From Neoarius graeffei (taxonomy: Eukaryota; Chordata; Actinopteri; Siluriformes; Ariidae), in NCBI RefSeq assembly GCF_027579695.1, contig NC_083583.1:26423599-26487598 (forward strand): a stretch of 64,000 bases of DNA, given 5' to 3'. Below, one piece after another: positions 58,890-64,000 of this stretch. A model generated the notes under the pieces. The model did not search any database. It had not been told where the DNA came from and saw only the letters and a list, made by a program, of their open reading frames with translations. The position numbers and the translations under genes were made by a program. Positions within the stretch are counted from its first letter, which is position 1, and each line of letters starts with the position of its first letter.

Positions 58890-59596
58890 AAATTTGGTAT
58901 CTCCATCCATCCATCCATCCATTATTTGTAGCCGCTTATCCTGTCCTCCAGGGTCGCAGGCAAGCTGGAGCCTGTCCCAGCTGACTATGGGCGAGAGGCG
59001 GGGTACACCCTGGACAAGTCACCAGGTTATTGCAGGGCTGACACATAGAGGGGTAGCATGGTGGTGTAGTGGTTAGCATCACAGCAAGAAGGTTCCGGGT
59101 TTGAACCCAGTGGCCGGTGAGGGCCTTTCTGTGCGGAGTTTGCATGTTGTCTGCATGGGCTCCCTCCGGGTGCTCCGGTTTCCCCCACAATCCAAAGACA
59201 TGCAGTTAGGTTGACGTGGGGTGCCCTTGAGCAAAGTACTTGACCCCTGACTGCTCCCTGGGCACTCTGGTGTGGCTGCCCACTGCTCTGTGTGTGCGCA
59301 CGCGTGTACTGCTTCAGATGGGTTAAATGCAGAGGATGGATTTCACTGTGCTTGAAGTGACCATGTGACAAAGTTTTTTTCTTCTTCTTCTAGAGACATT
59401 CACACTCACATTCATACCTATGGTCAACTTAGAGACACCAATTAGCCTAACCTGCATGTGGGGGAAACCCAGGCAGAACATGCAAACTCCACACAGAAAG
59501 GCCCTCACCGGCTGCTGGGCTCGAACCCAGGACCTTCTTGCTGTGAGGCGACAGTGCTAACCGCTACACCACTGTGCCGCCCCAAATTTGCTATCT
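58890..59596 (-). mobile_element. V-SINE interrupted by another SINE
   Basis: The reverse copy runs from (CATC)n at 58,903 to the head ending at 59,582. The target duplication is AAATTTGGTATCT (58890-58902) and AAATTTGCTATCT (59584-59596), one mismatch. A plus-strand SINE at 59,051-59,390 splits it. Confidence 0.93.
59046..59395 (+). mobile_element. SINE with L2-like tail, inserted in a V-SINE
   Basis: 59051-59390 has the V-SINE head (GGTAGCATGGTGGTGTAGTG) and the alternative tail (GCCCTTGAGCAAAGTACTTG, GACTGCTCCCTGGGCAC, GATGGGTTAAATGCAGAGG) ending (CTT)n. TAGAG flanks it at 59046-59050 and 59391-59395. Confidence 0.9.
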
Positions 59597-59916
59597 ATAT
59601 TATTGAATTCCTTACTCTAAAATTGACTGATTTACTGCCAGCAAAGTCCATTAAATTGATAACACACACACACATACATATATATTTGTGTGTGTGTAAG
59701 TATCCATCTCCAATTCCAAAAATGTTGGGACACTGTGTAAACTGTAAATAAAAACAGAATGCAATAATTTACAAATCACGGAAACCCCATTTCATTGAAA
59801 ATAGTACAACGACAACATATCAAATGTTGAAACTGAGAAATTTTATTTATTTATTTTTTAAAAATATATGCTCATTTTGAATTTGATGTCAGCAACACGC
59901 TTCAAAAAAGTTGGGA

Positions 59917-61006
59917 CAGGGGCGTGTTTACCACTGTGTTGCATCACCTCTACTTTTAACAGCACTCTGTAAATGTTTGGGAACTGAGGAGACCAACTGA
60001 TATAGTTTTGAAAGAGAAATGTTGTCCCATTCTTGTCTGATTTACAATTTCAGTTCCTCAACAGTTCGGGGTTTCCTTTGTCGTATTTTGCGCTTCATAA
60101 TGTGCCAGATGTTTTAAATGGTAGACAGGTCTGGACTGCAGACAGGCCAGTTTAGTGCCCGGACTCTTTTACTATGGAGTCTTGCAGTTTTAATATGTGC
60201 AGAAAGTGGTTTGGCATTGTCTTGCTGAAAGAAGGAAGGCCTTCCCTGAAAGATATTTTGTCTGGATGGTGTCATATTGCTCTGAAACGTGTATATATCA
60301 TTCAGCATTTATGATGCCTTCCCAGATGTACAAGCTACCCATGGCATGTGCACTAATGCACCCTCATACCATCACAGGTGCTGGCTTTTGAACTGTGCAC
60401 TGATAACAAGCCGAATGGTCCCTCTTCTATTTAGCCTGGAGGATGTGGTGTCCATGATTTCTAAAGAATTTCTACTTTTGGTTTGTCAGACCTCGGGACA
60501 GTTTTCCACTTCGCCTCAGTTCATCGTAAAAGAGCTCGGGCCCAGAGAAGGTGGCGGTGTTTCTGGATATTGTTTATATCTGGTTTTAACTTGCATTTGT
60601 GGATGCAGTAATGAATTGTTTTCACAGACGATGGTTTTCTGAAATGTTCCTGAGCCCATACAGTGATTTCCACTCCAGACACACGTCTGCTTTTAATGCA
60701 GTGTCGCCTGAAGGTCTGAAGATCACAGGCAACCAATGGCAGTTTTCAGCCTTGTCTCTTGCATACAGAGATTTCTCCAGATTCTCTGAATCTTTTAATG
60801 ATATTATGTACCATAGATGATGTGAGCCCCAAATACTTTGCAATTTCCCTTTGAGGAACGTTACTCTTAAATTGTTGCACTGTTTGCCCATGCAGTCTTT
60901 CACAGAGCGGTGAACCCCTCCCCATCTTTACTTCTGAGAGACTCCGCCTCTCTGGGATGCTCTTTTTATACCCAGTCATGTTACTGATCTGTTGCCAATT
61001 AACCAA
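59917..61006 (-). pseudogene. Tc1-like transposase, multiply broken
   Basis: Fragments in successive frames: the N-terminal helix-turn-helix (QREIAKYLGLTSSMVHNIIK, 60,746-61,006), the second DNA-binding part (TFRRHCIKSRRVSGVEI, about 60,700), the second catalytic aspartate region (FFQQDNAKPLSAHI), and SPDLSTI followed by a stop (TAA, 60114-60116) exactly where the family has its catalytic glutamate (SPDLSPIEN). After the stop the frame continues NIWHIMKRKIRQRKP and reads on to about 59,930. The stop therefore replaced the catalytic Glu codon by a single change. Confidence 0.85.
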
Positions 61007-61182
61007 ATTAGTTTTTTTTTAAGCATTACATAACCTTTTCAGTCTTTTGTTGCTCCTGTCCCAGCTTTCCTGAAACGTGTTGCTGACGTCAAATTCAAAG
61101 CGAGTATATATTTTTCAAAAAACAAATAAAATTTCTCAGTTTCAACATTTGATATGTTGTCTTTATACTGTTTTCAATGAAA

Positions 61183-62600
61183 TATGTGACCCCTCACCGA
61201 ATCCAGGGACACATGTCGGCCGAAACGAATCCGAGATAATCGCAAAAGAAGCATTTTTTTTCGAAATTTGTGATTTTTGTTTTTTTCCATCATGTGCAAG
61301 TTGAGATCTTGAAGAATGCAATCAGTATTTCAGATAATAGATTTTGTTGGAAAAGCATACATTTTTTGTTGCAAATTGTCTCGTTTTTGTCAGGACTGTA
61401 GCCTGCTGGGGGGTGTGGGTAAATTACCATATGGGCCATTCACATGATGATTTAAGTCTTTTGTTTTTTTTTTCCGCGAATCAGCTGTATGATGCAAGTT
61501 GAGCGCATGGCTACTTAGCTGCATACAGGCATGTAATTTCACTATGGAATGAGGAAGCTAAACAGAGCGCAGAGGAGCTGAAACACTGCGAAGCAAACAG
61601 ACACACGGTATTTACATCGGAGATAACCATTTCTAGCAAAAAAAACCGCAACCTCATTTTCCAGATATAATGGAATACTTGAATGATCGGATGATACACG
61701 GACCGTTCTAGGATTACATTCCATCGGAGGCATTGGTGTGTGCAAGGCGCCGTTTCTCTTTCTGATGGGGTAAGTTTATTAATCTAAGGCTGTGTGGTTA
61801 TTTTTGCATGTAACGGAGAGTGTTGTGGTTTGGTTAAGCCTAGGTCACAACCGGATGTACGATTTTTTGGCCGTGTGATTTTTGGCGTTTCCCAAATCGC
61901 TGCGTTTTTTTTGTTCGTGGAGAAAGACGCGCGTTGGCCGTAAGTTTGTCTTGCAACCTGAAAAAAACGTAAGCGCCCGTAGAGTTTGTTTGACATGACG
62001 AATCTCTGCGGCTCGAAAATCAGCGTTTCATGCGCGCTCTCCGTGCGTTTCTTGCGTTTTTTGCATGTAGACCAGCCGTAGGAGCGCGTACTGTATGGCC
62101 GGTTGTGACCGAGGCTTTACATGAAACTAGTGTTGTGTTAGTTGTGTCATCATCGTGCTATCTTTCTTTCTTACGGTGTGAGTAATTTTTCAACCACAAA
62201 ACGTTAAAGTATACTTTAGGACTGATTTTTGTACTTCATAATTGTTTTGGGCATACTTTGCATGGAAGGAAAATTGACGTGGTGATCTTTGTTTACATGA
62301 AAGTAGTATCGTGCTAGCTAGTAGGGGGTAGAGCTTTCCTTAATGTCATGCAAATGAGCACCATTATGTGCCCGCCCTACACCCAGAGTAGCTGAGATGG
62401 AAAACTTTGAGGGCGATTTTCTCCCTTTTCTGTTTTAAGAAGTATACACTTTCAAAAGGCCACACATTCTTCAAATATTGTCAGATCTCCACATGGAAGG
62501 CATCATTGGAAAGCTTAGAAACTGTACTTTCTGAATCTGTCAATAACTCAAAATGCCCCCGGGCAGAAATGTGTCCCTGGATTCTGTGATCTGCCACATA
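61183..62600. mobile_element. Non-autonomous TIR element, 1,414 bp, TA duplication
   Basis: 61185-62598 begins TGTGACCCCTCACCGAATCC and ends in the inverted counterpart (GGATTCTGTGATCTGCCACA). The inner TIR part CAGGGACACAT is shared. TA flanks both sides (61183-61184, 62599-62600), and removing the insert restores the host Tc1 sequence GAAATATAGGG. No transposase ORF is visible. The TA target suggests a Tc1/mariner-type or related transposase supplied in trans; the family is unknown. Confidence 0.85.
61834..62119. mobile_element. Harbinger-type MITE, 280 bp, TTA duplication
   Basis: 61837-62116 has inverted ends AGCCTAGGTCACAACCGG and CCGGTTGTGACCGAGGCT (one mismatch), flanked by TTA at 61834-61836 and 62117-62119. 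A 3-bp TTA/TWA target is characteristic of PIF/Harbinger transposases. The interior is CpG-rich for this region (GCGCGCTCTCCGTGCG) and has no ORF. It sits inside the TA-flanked element. Confidence 0.88.
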
Positions 62601-62685
62601 TAGGGTTTCCATGATTTGCAAATTATCGCATTCTGTTTTTATTTACAGTTTAAACAGCGTCCCAACTAATTGGGGTTGGATACTT

Positions 62686-62686
<1 letters not shown>

Positions 62687-62754
<68 letters not shown>
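62687..62754. repeat. (CA)n(TA)n compound microsatellite
   Basis: CACACA repeats pass into about 20 TA units, between two transposons. Confidence 0.95.
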
Positions 62755-62756
<2 letters not shown>

Positions 62757-63287
62757 CAGTACTGTGCAAAAGTCTTAAGCACATGTAAAGAAATGCTGTA
62801 CACCAAAATGCTTTAAAAATAATGAAATACTGAAATGTTTCAACATTAAACAGCAGTAAGCTGTAATAAATGAAACAGAGTTGATATTTGGTATGAGACG
62901 ACCCTTTGCTTTAAAAAAATATCGTCGTCTCAGGTACAATGAGTGCAGTTTTATAAGGGAAAGAGCTGTGGGTTTTACTGAGGATCTTGCAGACCCATCC
63001 ACAGTTCTTCTGGACACTTTGACTGTCACATTTGCTTCTTAATTTTGCAGCAAAACTCAGTAGCCTTCATTATGTTTTCTTTTTTAATCTGAAAAGTGCT
63101 CTCTTATGTAATATGCTGCTCAGATACAAACTTTTTTCTCTAACATTTAATTTTGTGCTGGAAAACAAATGTTTGGAACTCTAAAATGTTTTTGTACTGA
63201 CTCGGTAATGTAGAAGTCATAAAATAGAAATCTATAGCAAAGTTTGTATGAAAAAAATAGGGTGCCAAAAACTCTTGCACAGTACTG
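62757..63287. mobile_element. Mariner/Tc1-type MITE, 531 bp
   Basis: The ends CAGTACTGTGCAAAAGTCTT and (inverted) CAGTACTGTGCAAGAGTTTT delimit the element. The left flank is TA; the right flank reads CA, presumably a mutated TA. There is no transposase ORF. The interior (GGATCTTGCAGACCCATCC) has no recognised motif. Confidence 0.82.
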
Positions 63288-63335
63288 CACACAGTTGTCT
63301 CTCACACTCATGATGACCTTGTGTTAACATATATA
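63288..63335. other. Short spacer between two transposons
   Basis: 48 bp with no recognisable feature, ending in the TA (63334-63335) that flanks the next element. Confidence 0.6.
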
Positions 63336-64000
63336 CACTAGTGCATCTCAAAAAATTAGAATACCATGAAAAAGTTCCTTTTTTTCATAATTTAATTCAA
63401 AAAGGTAAACTTTCATATATTCTATATTCATTACATGTAAAGTGAAATATTTAAAGCCTTTTTTGTTTTAATTTTGATGATTATGGCTTATAGCTCATGA
63501 AAATCAGAAATCCAGTATCTCAAATTATTAGAATATTCCCTAAGATCAATCAAAAAAAGGATTTACAATACAGAAATGTCCAACTTCTGAAAAGTATATT
63601 CATTTATACACTCAATACTTGGTTGGGGCTCCTTTACCATGAATTACTGTATCAATGCGGTGTGGCATGGAGGTGATCAGTCTGTGGCACTGCTGAGGTG
63701 TTATTGAAGCCCAGGTTGCTTTGATAGTGGCCTTCAGCGTATTTGTATTTTTGGGTCGGGTGTTTCTCATCTTCCTCTTGACAATACCCCATAGATTCTC
63801 TATGGGGTTCAGGTCAGGCAAGTTGGCTGGCCAATCAAACACAGTAATATCATGGTCAGCAAACCATTTGGTAGTAGTTTTGGCACTGTGGGTAGGTGCT
63901 AAGTCCTGCTGGAAAAGGAAATCAGCATCTCCAAAAAGCTCGTCAGCAAATGGAAGCATGAAGTGCTCTAAAATCTCCTGGTAGATGGCTGTGTTGACTT
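63336..64000 (-). mobile_element. Tc1-like DNA transposon, 3' part, continues past the window
   Basis: Starts after TA (63334-63335) with CACTAGTGCATCTCAAAAAA, a Tc1-like terminal repeat. The 3' untranslated part (63,356-63,611) is followed by an open transposase frame. The other terminal repeat lies outside the window. Confidence 0.9.
63612..64000 (-). CDS. Tc1-like transposase, C-terminal part (cut by window edge)
   Basis: DD34E cut-and-paste transposase. The visible open frame runs from the stop at 63,612 to the window end without interruption, since codons upstream of the internal Met at 63,959 (NTAIYQEILEHF) are also open. The second catalytic aspartate is in FQQDLAPTH and the glutamate in NPIENLWG, with 34 residues between them. 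The C-terminus ends ITSMPHRIDTVIHGKGAPTKY-like, the usual family ending. The first aspartate and the DNA-binding domains are outside the window, so whether the whole gene is intact cannot be judged. This is the best-preserved transposase in the window. Confidence 0.88.
   Translation of the reverse strand, partial: VNTAIYQEILEHFMLPFADELFGDADFLFQQDLAPTHSAKTTTKWFADHDITVFDWPANLPDLNPIENLWGIVKRKMRNTRPKNTNTLKATIKATWASITPQQCHRLITSMPHRIDTVIHGKGAPTKY

Larger units (their letters stand above)
59696..62687 (-). mobile_element. Decayed Tc1-like element with long TIRs, interrupted
   Basis: The left end GTAAGTATCCATCTCC … AACTGTAAATAAAAACAG … CAAATCA is matched in inverted orientation at the right end (TTGCAAATTATCGCATTCTG … GGTTGGATACTTAC). 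The inner TIR segment (CATATCAAATGTTGAAACTG) pairs with 61,140-61,160, so each TIR is roughly 190 bp. The right TIR is split by an inserted element at 61,185-62,598. Both outer ends abut (TG)n/(CA)n tracts, so the exact boundaries are uncertain. Confidence 0.88.
56923..64000 (+). other. Presumed start of intron 1 of the convertase gene
   Basis: No downstream convertase exon (the DYYHF-type prodomain continuation or the subtilisin catalytic motifs) is visible up to the window end. The interval is filled with transposons, annotated separately. Long first introns are common in this gene family. Confidence 0.65.

Noticed and set aside
61784..61996. 70-codon ORF across the Harbinger-type MITE
   Set aside because: It spans the boundary of two nested elements, so it cannot be an ancestral gene.

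Overview
The window reads as vertebrate nuclear DNA, almost certainly from a ray-finned fish. The evidence is the many tRNA-headed V-SINE copies (DANA/HE1-like heads), several Tc1-like DNA transposons, hAT, Harbinger-type and Penelope-like remnants, dinucleotide microsatellites, and one recognisable vertebrate exon with a CpG-rich promoter. I cannot name the species. No prokaryotic gene organisation is present.

Positions 1-38,747 are a complex satellite array. Thirty-five copies of one anchor (GACCAGGCCTCGAACAAT or close variants) divide it into units of about 237, 468-489, 960, 1,257, 1,365, 1,800, 1,895, 2,004, 2,020 and 2,243 bp. Most lengths follow a simple rule: a core of about 1,257 bp, plus or minus a block of about 540 bp, plus 0, 1, 2 or 4 copies of a palindromic module of about 105-120 bp. 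Each of the 23 full-length units carries the same perfect 15-bp-stem hairpin. Long blocks recur 4 to 25 kb apart and the right edge is a 2,004-bp higher-order repeat, so the array has been reshuffled recently. A SINE has inserted at 29.5 kb. The many short ORFs here are repetitive shadows, not genes.

Positions 38,748-56,250 are intergenic and dominated by transposons: a 1,640-bp Tc1-like element with a frameshifted transposase and unusually long inverted arms (39.6-41.2 kb), many SINE copies, a palindromic Penelope-like insertion with a 13-bp target-site duplication (45.2-46.1 kb), LINE 3' ends, and a hAT element with a BED-finger remnant that has been riddled by SINEs (53.75-56.2 kb). About 46.3-49.0 and 49.3-52.0 kb hold mostly unrecognised AT-rich DNA.

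Positions 56,300-56,922 hold the only host gene I can support: a CpG-rich promoter/5' leader and the first coding exon of a furin-type proprotein convertase, closest to PCSK5 (PCSK6 is the alternative), on the + strand. It encodes a signal peptide and the start of the prodomain, and ends at a consensus splice donor. The rest, to 64,000, is presumed intron 1. It contains a 774-bp non-autonomous DNA transposon, a LINE 3' fragment split by a SINE, a SINE inside a SINE, a three-layer nest (Harbinger-type MITE inside a TA-targeting element inside a decayed Tc1 element), a mariner-type MITE, and the 3' part of another Tc1-like element whose transposase runs off the window edge.

Nothing here looks like a new multi-gene system. 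The most unusual structure is the palindrome-rich modular satellite.
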